A DNA stretch of 64,000 nucleotides, taken from Anaerolineae bacterium. Lineage in GTDB: Bacteria; Chloroflexota; Anaerolineae; 4572-78; J111. The position numbers and the translations under genes are program-made. The notes under the pieces are model-generated. The model did not search any database. It saw only the letters and a program-made list of their open reading frames with translations, and was not told the origin of the DNA. The stretch spans positions 1 through 64,000 of the forward strand of contig JAKLJP010000031.1 in the NCBI GenBank assembly GCA_023151115.1, written 5' to 3'. This document shows, one piece after another, positions 50,652 to 59,760 of the stretch (the first letter of the stretch is position 1; every line of letters begins with the position of its first letter).

Positions 50652-50706
50652 ATCCATGATGCGTGATGCGTAAGGGCCTATCGCTTGTTTTATGCATGAC
50701 GCATTA
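50652..50706. repeat. Tandem-unit quasi-palindrome (GATGCGT family)
   Basis: GATGCGTGATGCGTAAG faces TTATGCATGACGCATTATG with mismatches. It lies in the leader region before leuC. Confidence 0.5.
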
Positions 50707-50760
50707 TGTTTTATAACAAGCAACTGCTGCGAGGAGAGACTTAATTTCGAGGTACGTTCT

Positions 50761-52182
50761 ATGTCAACCAACGGACATTCCCCCAAAACGCTGTTTGAAA
50801 AAATCTGGAACCAACACGTGGTGGTCGCCGAGCCAGGCAACCCAACGGTGCTTTATATTGATCTTCATCTGATTCACGAAGTAACCTCACCCCAGGCCTT
50901 TACCGGGCTGCGTGAGAAGGGTCTCAAAGTCCGCCGGCCTGATAAAACCATAGCCACCATGGACCACGGCATCCCGACGACTCCGCCTCATATTCCCATC
51001 AGTGATGTCTTGGTCATCAAACAAATCAGCCAGCTTGAGAAGAACTGCGCCGATTTTGGCATCCCCCTGCACGGGCTGCACAGCCCTAACCGCGGTATTG
51101 TTCATGTGATCGGCCCGGAGTTGGGGTTGACTCAACCGGGTATGACCATCGTCTGCGGCGACAGCCATACCAGCACACACGGCGCATTTGGCGCGCTGGC
51201 TTTTGGCATCGGCACCAGCGAGATTGAACATGTGCTGGCGACCCAATGCCTGCTGCAAAACAAGCCGCAAACCTATGCCGTGCGAGTCGAAGGTACGCTG
51301 GCCCGCGGGGTGTCGGCCAAAGATATTATCCTCAACCTGATTTCGCGCATTGGCATTGGCGGTGGCACGGGCCATGTCTTTGAGTACATGGGCAGCGCCA
51401 TTCGCGGCCTGACGATGGAAGAACGCATGACCATCTGCAACATGTCCATTGAAGGCGGGGCCAGAGCCGGCATGGTCGCCCCCGATGATACCACCTTTGA
51501 ATACATCGCCGGGCGGCCGCATGCCCCCAAAGGCGCAGCCTGGGACGCCGCTGTAACGCAGTGGCGCAGCCTGCCCACCGACGAAGGCGCGACCTTTGAC
51601 AAAGAGATTGTGATTGACGCCAACACCTTAGAGCCGATGATTACCTACGGCACCAATCCGGGGATGGGTATGCAAATCACCCAGCGCGTCCCCGACCCGG
51701 CGACGATCAAAGATGTGAGCGAACGGCAAACGCTGGAAAAAGCCCTGACTTATATGGATTTGCGGCCCGGCCAATCGCTGCTGGGGCAAAAAGTGGATGT
51801 GGTTTTTCTGGGGAGCTGCACCAACTCTCGCCTCAGCGACTTGCGACTGGCAGCCAGCTTGATCAAAGGCCGCAAAGTGGCCGACGGCGTGCGCATGATG
51901 GTCGTCCCCGGCAGCCAGCAGGTCAAACAGCAGGCCGAAGCCGAGGGACTGGACAAAATCTTCAAAGAGGCTGGGGCCGACTGGCGCGAAGCCGGCTGCT
52001 CTATGTGCATTGCCATGAACGGCGACCAGTTGGAGCCAGGGCAGTACGCTATCAGCACCAGCAACCGCAACTTTGAAGGCCGCCAGGGCAAGGGCGGGCG
52101 TACCTTTTTGGCCAGCCCGCTCACCGCTGCGGCTACGGCCATCACCGGCGTGATTACTGATGTGCGTACAATCTTGAACTAA
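50761..52182 (+). CDS. leuC: 3-isopropylmalate/citramalate dehydratase, large subunit
   Basis: With LeuD it isomerises 2-isopropylmalate to 3-isopropylmalate (leucine) and citramalate to 3-methylmalate (isoleucine by the citramalate route). The 473-residue protein has [28 protein letters not shown], the aconitase motif [19 protein letters not shown], and the 4Fe-4S cysteines in [13 protein letters not shown] and [20 protein letters not shown] 50761 follows GAGGT; an upstream ATG lies in the repeat. LeuD starts 17 bases downstream. CimA at 54322 indicates that citramalate is one substrate. Confidence 0.95.
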   Translation: MSTNGHSPKTLFEKIWNQHVVVAEPGNPTVLYIDLHLIHEVTSPQAFTGLREKGLKVRRPDKTIATMDHGIPTTPPHIPISDVLVIKQISQLEKNCADFGIPLHGLHSPNRGIVHVIGPELGLTQPGMTIVCGDSHTSTHGAFGALAFGIGTSEIEHVLATQCLLQNKPQTYAVRVEGTLARGVSAKDIILNLISRIGIGGGTGHVFEYMGSAIRGLTMEERMTICNMSIEGGARAGMVAPDDTTFEYIAGRPHAPKGAAWDAAVTQWRSLPTDEGATFDKEIVIDANTLEPMITYGTNPGMGMQITQRVPDPATIKDVSERQTLEKALTYMDLRPGQSLLGQKVDVVFLGSCTNSRLSDLRLAASLIKGRKVADGVRMMVVPGSQQVKQQAEAEGLDKIFKEAGADWREAGCSMCIAMNGDQLEPGQYAISTSNRNFEGRQGKGGRTFLASPLTAAATAITGVITDVRTILN

Positions 52183-52199
52183 TAGGGAAGCTAACTTTT

Positions 52200-52811
52200 A
52201 TGGAAAAATTTACTACCTTAACCGCCACCATGGTCGGCATCCCGACCGAGAATATTGACACCGACCAGATTATTCCGGCCCGGTTTTTGAAAGTGACCGA
52301 CAAAAAGGGCCTGGGTGAAAATCTGTTTTTCGATTGGCGCTACAATGCCGACGGCAGCCCCAAGCCGGATTTCATTCTGAACACCGAGCAGGGTAAAAAG
52401 GCCAAAATTCTGGTAGCCGGCGACAACTTTGGCTGTGGCTCCAGCCGCGAACACGCCCCCTGGGCGATTATGGGCTATGGCTTTCAGGCGGTTATTTCCA
52501 CCAGCTTGGCCGATATTTTTCGTAACAACTCGCTCAAGTTGGGCCTGCTGCCCATTGTGGTGGATAAAGAAACTCACTATCAATTGTTAAGTCTGATCGA
52601 AGAGGAGCCGGATACTCAAATTACCATTGATTTGGCCAGCCAGACCGTGCAACTGCCGGATGGTCGCAAGGTTGAATTTCCGATTGACAGCTTTAGCAAA
52701 ACTTGTATTCTCAACGGTATTGATCAGCTTGGCTATTTGCAGCGTCACGCTGCTGCTGTAGAGGATTATGAGGCGGCTCATGCTGACCGGGTAAATACCC
52801 TGGCAATCTGA
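52200..52811 (+). CDS. leuD: 3-isopropylmalate/citramalate dehydratase, small subunit
   Basis: A 203-residue swivel-domain subunit that completes the substrate site of LeuC. Typical features: VGIPTENIDTDQIIPARFLK, GENLFFDWRYNADGSP, and NFGCGSSREHAPWAIMGYGF, the conserved substrate loop. Its size is that of the bacterial LeuD type (about 200), not the short archaeal form. The ATG lies 17 bases after the leuC stop with GGAAG ahead. Confidence 0.95.
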   Translation: MEKFTTLTATMVGIPTENIDTDQIIPARFLKVTDKKGLGENLFFDWRYNADGSPKPDFILNTEQGKKAKILVAGDNFGCGSSREHAPWAIMGYGFQAVISTSLADIFRNNSLKLGLLPIVVDKETHYQLLSLIEEEPDTQITIDLASQTVQLPDGRKVEFPIDSFSKTCILNGIDQLGYLQRHAAAVEDYEAAHADRVNTLAI

Positions 52812-52932
52812 TAATGACATCTGTCAGGCTAAATTGTGACGATTTACACTATCTGGCTTACGTTTAACGCATTAAGATAAAACTTGGTCCATTGGCGTTG
52901 TAATGGCTATATCAAAAAGAAAGGAAAGAACC

Positions 52933-53985
52933 ATGTCAAATCATATTATTGACCTGCTTGGCGAAAAAGCAGATGAGTTGTTAAGTTTTACCTGCAAAGG
53001 AATCCCTAAGGAGTCGCTGCACCTGCCCGGCCCCGATTTTGTGGACCGGGTCTGGCAGCCCTCTGATCGTAACCCGCAAGTGCTGCGCAGCCTGCAAAGC
53101 CTGTACAACCACGGCCGGCTGGCCGGCACCGGCTATCTCTCGATTTTGCCGGTTGACCAGGGCATCGAGCATACCGGCGGCGCTTCGTTTGCGCCCAATC
53201 CGGTCTATTTCGATCCCGAAAATATTGTCAAGCTGGCCATCGAGGGCGGCTGCAATGCGGTCGCTTCTACGTTTGGTGTGTTGGGGGCGGTGGCCCGCAA
53301 ATATGCCCACAAGATTCCCTTCATTGTCAAAATCAACCACAACGAACTATTGACCTATCCCGAAAAGTATGACCAGGTGATGTTTGGCAACATCAAGCAA
53401 GCCTGGGATATGGGCTGCACCGCCGTCGGGGCGACTATCTATTTCGGTTCGGCCGAATCTACCCGCCAGATTGTCGAAGTGAGTGAAGCTTTTGCCTATG
53501 CTCACGAATTGGGTATGGCTACCGTGCTGTGGTGCTATCTGCGCAATTCGGCCTTCAAGAAGGATGGCGTGGATTATCATGTGGCCGCCGATACCACTGC
53601 CCAGGCCAATCACCTCGGCGTGACCATCCAGGCCGATATTATCAAACAAAAACTGCCCGAAAACAACGGCGGCTTTAAGGCCATCGGTTTTGGCAAGTCC
53701 AGCCCCAAGATGTATGGGGAACTGGTCAGCGACAATCCGATTGATTGGGTTCGCTGGCAGGTAGCCAACTGTTATATGGGCCGCTCCGGCTTGATCAACT
53801 CCGGCGGCGCTTCAGGCAAAAACGACTTTGCCGAAGCCGTTTACACGGCAGTGGTTAACAAGCGCGGCGGCGGCATGGGCTTGATTTCCGGCCGTAAGGC
53901 CTTCCAGCGCCCCATGGCCGAAGGGGCCAAGCTGCTCAACCACATTCAGGATGTTTATCTGGACAAGAGTATCACCGTAGCCTAA
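52933..53985 (+). CDS. fbaB: Class I fructose-bisphosphate aldolase, DhnA/FbaB type
   Basis: Reversibly splits fructose-1,6-bisphosphate through a Schiff base. The 350-residue protein is exactly the length of E. coli FbaB. Visible pieces: [84 protein letters not shown] and [17 protein letters not shown]. The Schiff-base lysine is likely one of the late strand lysines. AAGGAAAG before ATG 52933 selects this over an in-frame ATG ten codons upstream. Not in an obvious operon with leuCD. Confidence 0.93.
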   Translation: MSNHIIDLLGEKADELLSFTCKGIPKESLHLPGPDFVDRVWQPSDRNPQVLRSLQSLYNHGRLAGTGYLSILPVDQGIEHTGGASFAPNPVYFDPENIVKLAIEGGCNAVASTFGVLGAVARKYAHKIPFIVKINHNELLTYPEKYDQVMFGNIKQAWDMGCTAVGATIYFGSAESTRQIVEVSEAFAYAHELGMATVLWCYLRNSAFKKDGVDYHVAADTTAQANHLGVTIQADIIKQKLPENNGGFKAIGFGKSSPKMYGELVSDNPIDWVRWQVANCYMGRSGLINSGGASGKNDFAEAVYTAVVNKRGGGMGLISGRKAFQRPMAEGAKLLNHIQDVYLDKSITVA

Positions 53986-53990
53986 TCAAC

Positions 53991-54055
53991 GACCGCCGAC
54001 CGCCGACGGCAGACCGCCTCTGTTTTTGGCGGTCATCAGTCGGTGGTCGGCGGTC
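53991..54055. repeat. Tandem-unit hairpin (CCGCCGACGG family)
   Basis: GACCGCCGACCGCCGAC (53991-54007) pairs with 54039-54055 (one G-T pair), and an inner GACCGCC (54012-54018) with GGCGGTC (54028-54034). It lies directly after the fbaB stop and shares a 17-base run with the hairpin at 12608. Confidence 0.85.
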
Positions 54056-54170
54056 CTCTTAAAGGTCTTCATGCCTACCCCATCCCAACGCAGTACAGCC
54101 AACAGAGGTGTCAATCGGGCGATAGCCAAATTTGTGGCCGTCGCCCGCTCCATTGGATCCCCCTCTCTTG

Positions 54171-54260
54171 AAGATAGAGGATGAAGGCAGAGGATAGAGA
54201 ATAGAAGATAGAGAGTAGCCTTCTATCCACCATCTTCTATCCTCCATCTACTATCTTCTG
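54171..54260. repeat. Tandem-unit quasi-palindrome (GAAGATAGAGGATA family)
   Basis: GAAGATAGAGGATGAAGGCA and GAGGATAGAGAATAGAAG on the left face CTTCTATCCACCATCTTC and CTATCCTCCATCTACTATC on the right. Many mismatches. With the hairpin at 53991 it fills most of the gap before cimA; 54056-54170 shows no gene I can support. Confidence 0.6.
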
Positions 54261-54269
54261 CTCCCCCCT

Positions 54270-54298
54270 TTGCTCTCCCTTTCTAAAAAAATTATAAT
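54270..54298 (+). promoter_or_regulatory. Candidate promoter of cimA
   Basis: TTGCTC (54270-54275), 17-base spacer, TATAAT (54293-54298), giving a short leader before GGAGG and ATG 54322. Confidence 0.5.
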
Positions 54299-54321
54299 CA
54301 GCAAATACTCTGGAGGTTCTG

Positions 54322-55893
54322 ATGACACAAATATTTCTCTACGATACGACTCTGCGTGATGGGACGCAAGGCGAAGGAATTTCTTTATCCTGCAATGATA
54401 AACTCAAAATCGCCCAAAAACTGGACGAGTTTGGGGCGCATTATATCGAAGGGGGCTGGCCCGGCTCTAACCCCAAGGATGCCGAATTTTTTGCCCGGCA
54501 GGGTGAATTAAAACTCAAACACGCTAAGATTGCCGCCTTTGGCAGCACCCGCTACAAAAATACCACTTGTGATAAAGACGCCAACATTCAGGCTTTGGTC
54601 GAGGCTAATACGCCGGTAGTGACCCTGGTCGGCAAAAGTTGGGATTTGCACGTGCGCCACATTCTGGAAACCGACCTGGAAGAAAACCTGGAGATGATTG
54701 CCGAGAGCGTGGCCTATTTCAAGGAGCGCGGCAAAGAAGTTATCTATGATGCCGAGCACTTTTTTGATGGTTATAAGGCTAACCCTGACTACGCTTTGTT
54801 GACCCTGCAAGCAGCCATCAAGAGCGGGGCCGACTGCGTGGTATTGTGCGATACTAATGGTGGGTCAACCCCCTGGGAAGTTGAAGAAATCACCAAACAA
54901 GTGGCGGCGCGATTTGAAGGGCAACGGCTAGGAATTCACCCCCACAATGACTGCGAATTGGGGGTAGCTAATGCGCTGGCCGGGGTGCGCGGCGGGGCCA
55001 GACACGTTCAGGGCACGGTCAACGGCTACGGCGAGCGGGTTGGCAATGCCAACCTCATCAGCATTATCCCTGATTTACAGCTAAAAATGGGCTATGAGTG
55101 TGTCAAGCCGGAGCAGTTGGCCGGTCTGACTGCCCTCTCGCGTTATGTGGATGAACTGGCCAATATGACGCCCAACCCGCATCAACCTTTTGTCGGTTAC
55201 AGCGCCTTTGCTCACAAAGGCGGCATTCACGTGGCGGCCATCCTCAAGGTTGAGGAAAGTTATCAGCACATGGACCCGACCGTGGTTGGCAATGAGAAGC
55301 GAGCAGTTGTTTCGGAATTGTCGGGGCGAGGAAATATTCTGTATAAAGCGGCGGAACGCGGCCTGGATACCAGCCGTGAAGAGGCCCGGCAGGTATTGGA
55401 ACAAATCAAGGAGTTGGAAAATCAGGGCTATACCTTTGAAGGCGCCGAAGCCTCGGTGGATATGATGCTGCGCCGGGCCAACAGCGGCTACAAGCCTCCC
55501 TTTGAAGTGATTGACTTTATGGTTATTACCGAAAACCGGCAGGGCCGCGGCCTCTTTACCGAAGCGACGGTAAAAGTGAAAGTGGGCGACGAAATTCGCC
55601 ATACGGTCGCCGAAGGCAATGGGCCGGTCAACGCCCTTAACCTGGCCCTGCGCCGGGCGCTGTACCAGGATTTTCCCCAGTTGCAGCGGGTCCACTTGAC
55701 CGATTTCAAGGTCCGTATCCTCGACAGCGACGCCGGCACTGCCGCCACCACCCGGGTGATGATTGACTTTCAGCAAGAAGGGACCACCGAATTTTGGACC
55801 ACCGTCGGCGCGCACCCTAATATCATCGAGGCCAGTTGGCGGGCCTTGATCGACAGTATGGAGTATGCGCTGCTGAACGGCAACGGGAAATAG
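54322..55893 (+). CDS. cimA: (R)-citramalate synthase
   Basis: Condenses pyruvate and acetyl-CoA to citramalate, the first step of threonine-independent isoleucine synthesis. The 523-residue protein has the catalytic barrel (IFLYDTTLRDGTQGEGISLS, GAHYIEGGWPGSNPKD, LCDTNGGSTPWEVEE, GIHPHNDCELGVANALAGV, VQGTVNGYGERVGNANL), the KGGIHVAAILK subdomain, and a C-terminal leucine/isoleucine-sensing domain (residues about 400-520, VKVGDEIRHTVAEGNGPVNA). GGWPGSNPKD and the length distinguish it from LeuA and match the CimA type. GGAGG precedes the ATG. It works with LeuC/LeuD encoded 2 kb upstream. Confidence 0.94.
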   Translation: MTQIFLYDTTLRDGTQGEGISLSCNDKLKIAQKLDEFGAHYIEGGWPGSNPKDAEFFARQGELKLKHAKIAAFGSTRYKNTTCDKDANIQALVEANTPVVTLVGKSWDLHVRHILETDLEENLEMIAESVAYFKERGKEVIYDAEHFFDGYKANPDYALLTLQAAIKSGADCVVLCDTNGGSTPWEVEEITKQVAARFEGQRLGIHPHNDCELGVANALAGVRGGARHVQGTVNGYGERVGNANLISIIPDLQLKMGYECVKPEQLAGLTALSRYVDELANMTPNPHQPFVGYSAFAHKGGIHVAAILKVEESYQHMDPTVVGNEKRAVVSELSGRGNILYKAAERGLDTSREEARQVLEQIKELENQGYTFEGAEASVDMMLRRANSGYKPPFEVIDFMVITENRQGRGLFTEATVKVKVGDEIRHTVAEGNGPVNALNLALRRALYQDFPQLQRVHLTDFKVRILDSDAGTAATTRVMIDFQQEGTTEFWTTVGAHPNIIEASWRALIDSMEYALLNGNGK

Positions 55894-55965
55894 CAGGGGA
55901 GCTGAGGAGCGGGGGAGCAGGGGAGAAATCTCTCCCTTGCACCTCAACACCCCTGCTCCCCTGCT
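55892..55965. repeat. Tandem-unit hairpin (GGGGAGCAG family)
   Basis: AGCAGGGGAGC (55892-55902) pairs perfectly with GCTCCCCTGCT (55955-55965); more GGGGAGCAGGGGAG and CTCCC units lie between. It overlaps the cimA stop codon. Confidence 0.75.
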
Positions 55966-55992
55966 TGAATTTAAATTAATTCAGGATTTCAA

Positions 55993-56475
55993 ATGCTGCA
56001 CCCTACCGCCCAACGAGTCGCCGCTGCTGCCCGTGAATTGGGGCTGGAGATTACCATCAAAGAGTTTACGGAAACCACCCGCACCGCCGAAGATGCTGCC
56101 CGCGCGATTGGCTGTACCGTGGCCCAAATTGTTAAATCGCTGTTGTTTGTGGTAGATGGCCGGCCCACGATGGCCCTGGTCAGCGGCCCCAACCGGCTGG
56201 ACGAGGCCAAATTAGCGACCTTGTGTGGCGTCAGCAAAAACAGGGTCAAACGGGCCGATGCGGATACTGTCCGCGAAGCCACCGGTTTTGCCATTGGCGG
56301 GGTGCCCCCTTTTGGTCATACTACCCGGTTGCCTGTCTACATTGACCGGGATTTCTGGCAGTTTGAGGTCATCTGGGCCGCGGCTGGAACACCCAATGCC
56401 GTTTTTGCCATCACCCCAGCAGACCTGGCGCAAGTTACCGGCGGGGTGGTGGCAGATTTAAGTGTAAGGTCATAA
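55993..56475 (+). CDS. YbaK/EbsC-family aminoacyl-tRNA deacylase, second copy
   Basis: A 160-residue YbaK-type editing protein, clearly different from the one at 8364. It shows AARAIGCTVAQIVKSLLFVV with the conserved Lys, the GPNRLDEAKLATLCG segment, GFAIGGVPPFGHTTRLPVYI, the substrate loop of the YbaK branch, and TPNAVFAITPADLAQVTGG at the end. Such proteins clear mischarged tRNA-Pro or tRNA-Cys. No strong ribosome site. It may be read from the cimA transcript through the hairpin at 55892. Confidence 0.88.
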   Translation: MLHPTAQRVAAAARELGLEITIKEFTETTRTAEDAARAIGCTVAQIVKSLLFVVDGRPTMALVSGPNRLDEAKLATLCGVSKNRVKRADADTVREATGFAIGGVPPFGHTTRLPVYIDRDFWQFEVIWAAAGTPNAVFAITPADLAQVTGGVVADLSVRS

Positions 56476-56493
56476 AGATTTTTCTGGGTGTTT

Positions 56494-58402
56494 ATGAATG
56501 TAAACCGAATCCTGATTTTGTCCTTTAGTTGCTTGCTCTTTTTTGTGGTTATTTTTAGCAACACTCCTCCCACACCAGTAAGAGCAGCCGATGATATTGA
56601 GATTGTTTTGCCGGGCCAACGCATTAAAGAGTCGGCTGTAGCGGTAGCCGATTTCAATAAGGATGGTAAAAAAGAAATTGTAGCGGGGGGGGGGGGATGG
56701 TATGCTCTATGTCATCAATGGGGCAACCTATACCCTCCTCTGGTCCAACCAGATTGCTAACTATTTTAATGGAGCATCCTCTACTTACTTCTACTCAAGT
56801 ATTACCATTGCTGATCTTAATAAAGATAGCCGCCTGGAAATTATTGCCGCAGTGGGGGGAACTCCCAATCTTCACCTGGTAGGGGGAGTAGTTGTTTTAA
56901 CCTATGTCGGCGGTTCTGCCCAATTTGTGCTTGCATCTGGCTGGCCGCGCCGAGCTTTTGATGAATTGGGTGCAGGCGGCGGCAGTTACCCGGATGGAGT
57001 GTCGGATGGATTTGAGTCAACGCCGGCTGTGGGCGACCTGGATGGTGATGGAGATCTGGAGATTGTTATTTCCGGTTCTGATCGCCGTTTACACGCCTGG
57101 CACCACAACGGTAGACGTGTGGCCGGTTGGCCTATTGATCGGTCTCGGGGTTTGTTCCGAGGGGGGATGTCCTCTCCGGCTCTGGCCGATATAGATAGAG
57201 ATGGTTTGCCAGAGGTACTGGTTGGTACCTATAGCTATCCTGTGCCTGCCTGCCCAAACCCTTATTTTTTTCTGGCGCTTAATGGAAACGGCTCCTTGGT
57301 GCGCGGTTTTCCCACTCAAACATCCGAGGTCATCAGATCTTCTCCGGCCATCGGCGATATTAATGGCGATGGCCGGCTCGATATTGTGGTAGGCACAGGG
57401 GACTGGAATGAAAGCTGTGGCGGTACCCCCGATGGCAAAAAGATTTACGCCTGGGATCACCGGGGTCGCCTGTTGCCCGGCTGGCCGACTGTCACCAAAG
57501 GTAATATGGCCTCTTCACCTGCTTTGGGTGATCTTGATGGGGATGGCGATTTGGAAGTGGTGGTTGGCTGCGGTTTGTCTTATCAGCTAAATAACCCTTC
57601 CTGCACCGAGCTTTACGCATGGCATGGCGATGGCCGCAATGTAACCGGCTTTCCTATGAGTCCGCTCAGTGTCAACCCTGGCTCCCGTCCGGCCTATAAT
57701 GCCCAACCCTTTCCACCCGTCTTAGCCGATTATGACGGCGACGGCATTATCGAGATTATGACGATAGGCGCCGGTGCTGGTGGCATTTCAATTGTTGAAC
57801 CTAACGGCCAGATGAGTTCAGATGTGCGCCACGCCACCCCCCGAATCTTATACAGCTCACCCCTGGTGGATGATATTGATGGCGATAATCTATTGGAAAC
57901 CGTTATCGGTGGCGCGAATGCAACCAACAATGCCACCATCTATATCTGGCAAGAAACCGGCACTATTTACAGCCGCCGGCCCTGGCCTATGTTTCATCAC
58001 GATGTGGCCCGAACGGGACTGTACTCGGCGCCTCCCCCTGTGCCACAATTGGACTTTCCCAGGGAAGTGCGTTTTCTACACCAAGAGGGTACCAGTGGCC
58101 CGGAAAGCCTAATCATAACTCTGCGCAATCTGGGCATAGGCCAATTCAATTGGCAAGTTACCAGTTCCAGCCCTGATCTTCAGATCAATCCCGGCAGCGG
58201 CGCGGTTTCTACCGCCGCTACTTTACAACTTGTGCTCCATACCGCCCCCTATCCTGCCACCCATTCCTGGCAATTTATCGGCAATTTGACCGTCTCAGGC
58301 AGAGCTTTTGGACAGCACGTTGTTTCCAGCCCTCGCACCGTTCCGGTTTGGCTTTATCACGGTCAGCTTCAACATTATTATCTGCCCCTTGTAAGAAAAT
58401 AG
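56494..58402 (+). CDS. Secreted FG-GAP/VCBS beta-propeller protein, frameshifted at a poly-G tract
   Basis: Two frames make one gene. The first (from ATG 56494) has a signal peptide (ILILSFSCLLFFVVIFSN) and the first repeat VAVADFNKDGKKEIVAGGG; at a run of 12 G (56685-56696) it shifts. Removing one G joins it to the frame of 56702-58402 as GGGDGMLYVINGATYTLLW. Six more FG-GAP blades follow, each with a calcium loop such as DLDGDGDLEIVIS, DINGDGRLDIVVG and DYDGDGIIEIM. A beta domain and the end HYYLPLVRK complete it; that tail recurs, to my knowledge, in Chloroflexota secreted proteins. Either a phase-variable switch or an assembly error. Confidence 0.85.
56685..56696 (+). repeat. 12-G homopolymer at the frameshift
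   Basis: Twelve consecutive G inside the coding region of the FG-GAP protein. With 11 G (or 14) the two reading frames fuse; with 12 the protein ends at 56760 after about 89 residues. Confidence 0.9.
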
Positions 58403-58470
58403 TAGACGGTAGAAAGTAGACAGGGGTAATACATCGCTGCGACTCTGCGACCCTGCGACCTTGTTCTGGT

Positions 58471-58499
58471 TAGGCAAATTTTCCAATCGAGGGTATAAT
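58471..58499 (+). promoter_or_regulatory. Candidate promoter of the CcrM-like gene
   Basis: TAGGCA (58471-58476), 17-base spacer, TATAAT (58494-58499). GGAG lies about 9 bases before ATG 58532. Directly upstream (58436-58462) are three CTGCGAC units without a matching arm, perhaps half of a decayed repeat hairpin. Confidence 0.5.
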
Positions 58500-58531
58500 T
58501 GACATAATATATTAATTCGGAGTAGACGATC

Positions 58532-59623
58532 ATGCCCAAGCCAGCCTTGCCCCTGGACCAAATTATCCAGGCCGATTGTGTTGAGGCGCTCAACACCATG
58601 CCAGAAAAGAGCGTTGATCTCATTTTTGCCGACCCGCCCTATAACCTCCAACTGCAACAGGAATTGTGGCGGCCCAACATCACCAAAGTTGATGCTGTTA
58701 CCGAGGAGTGGGATCGCTTCACCAGCCTGGCCGAATATGATCAGTTTACCCGGACCTGGCTGCAAGCCTGCCGGCGGGTGCTCAAAGATACGGGGACGCT
58801 CTGGGTCATTGGCTCCTACCACAACATCTACCGGGTTGGAACCACCTTGATGGATTTGGGCTATTGGATTCTTAACGATGTAATCTGGGTTAAAACTCAA
58901 CCTATGCCCAACTTTCGGGGGGTCCGCTTTACCAACGCTCACGAAACCCTGCTGTGGGCACAAAAGAACCGGGGGGCGCGCTACACCTTTAACTATCACG
59001 CCATGAAGGCCCTCAACGGTGACCTGCAAATGCGCAGCGATTGGGAAATTCCGCTGTGTACCGGCAAGGAAAGACTCCGAATTAACGGGGTCAAGGCTCA
59101 CGCCACCCAGAAACCGGAAGCGCTGCTATATCGGGTGATCCTGTCCAGCTCCAATCCGGGCGATGTAGTGCTTGACCCGTTTTTTGGCACGGGCACTACC
59201 GGCGCGGTAGCCAAAAAGCTTCACCGCCACTGGATTGGCATCGAACGCGAGGAAAATTACGTGCGGCTGGCCCAGGAACGGCTGGACGCCATCGAGCCGC
59301 CGCCGTTTGCCGAAGAGGTGTTTGTGTTCAAAAGCAAGCGCGACCGGCCGCGCATCTCCTTCAGCAGTTTGCTGGAACGCGGCCTGCTCCAGCCGGGGCA
59401 AAAATTATACCTGGGCAAAAAGGGGGAAACAAGCGCCACTATTTTGGCCAACGGCCATCTGCGGGTACACGGGTACACCGGCTCGATCCACCAGGTGGGC
59501 AAGGCGTTGCACAACGGCCCCTGCAACGGCTGGGAACACTGGCACTACCTGGACGAAACCACCGGCGAACGCATTGCCATAGATGAACTGCGCGAGCGGA
59601 TTTATGCAGAGAAAGAGGTATAG
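58532..59623 (+). CDS. ccrM: CcrM-like N6-adenine DNA methyltransferase (GANTC type) with RAMA domain
   Basis: A 363-residue beta-class methyltransferase: catalytic IFADPPYNLQLQ at about residue 33 precedes the SAM motif VVLDPFFGTGTTGAVAKKL at about 210. The sequence between is strikingly CcrM-like: LWVIGSYHNIYRVG, DLGYWILNDVIWVK, PMPNFRGVRFTNAHETLLWA, DLQMRSDWEIPLCTG and HATQKPEALLYRVIL. The C-terminal 85 residues form a RAMA-type domain (LYLGKKGETSATILANGHLR, GPCNGWEHWHYLDE), also found in CcrM. CcrM methylates GANTC and times the alphaproteobacterial cell cycle. No restriction enzyme is adjacent; an orphan regulatory enzyme is likely. The GANTC specificity is by similarity. Confidence 0.9.
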   Translation: MPKPALPLDQIIQADCVEALNTMPEKSVDLIFADPPYNLQLQQELWRPNITKVDAVTEEWDRFTSLAEYDQFTRTWLQACRRVLKDTGTLWVIGSYHNIYRVGTTLMDLGYWILNDVIWVKTQPMPNFRGVRFTNAHETLLWAQKNRGARYTFNYHAMKALNGDLQMRSDWEIPLCTGKERLRINGVKAHATQKPEALLYRVILSSSNPGDVVLDPFFGTGTTGAVAKKLHRHWIGIEREENYVRLAQERLDAIEPPPFAEEVFVFKSKRDRPRISFSSLLERGLLQPGQKLYLGKKGETSATILANGHLRVHGYTGSIHQVGKALHNGPCNGWEHWHYLDETTGERIAIDELRERIYAEKEV

Positions 59624-59760
59624 TAATTTACTCACCCTCCAAACCGATACTTCCCCGTGAAGCTAAGGCTAAGTACAGCTTTGCCTAAATTCGTAACGGA
59701 TTGACATAAAGGGTAAGGAAGAGGTATCCTTGAAGAACAAAGCGATCAAGGAGAACCTCA

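Noticed and set aside
50640..50760. Leucine-type attenuator or T-box ahead of leuC
   Set aside because: No leader peptide with Leu codons, no T-box sequence and no terminator with a U-tract; only a weak repeat hairpin is present.
54059..54247. 62-codon minus-strand frame between fbaB and cimA
   Set aside because: Half of it is encoded by the GAAGATAGAGG repeat; the remainder has no recognisable family.
7119..55965. Reading the repeat hairpins as CRISPR arrays
   Set aside because: Units are 6-9 bases, arms are inverted copies of each other, there are no regular spacers and no cas genes in the window.
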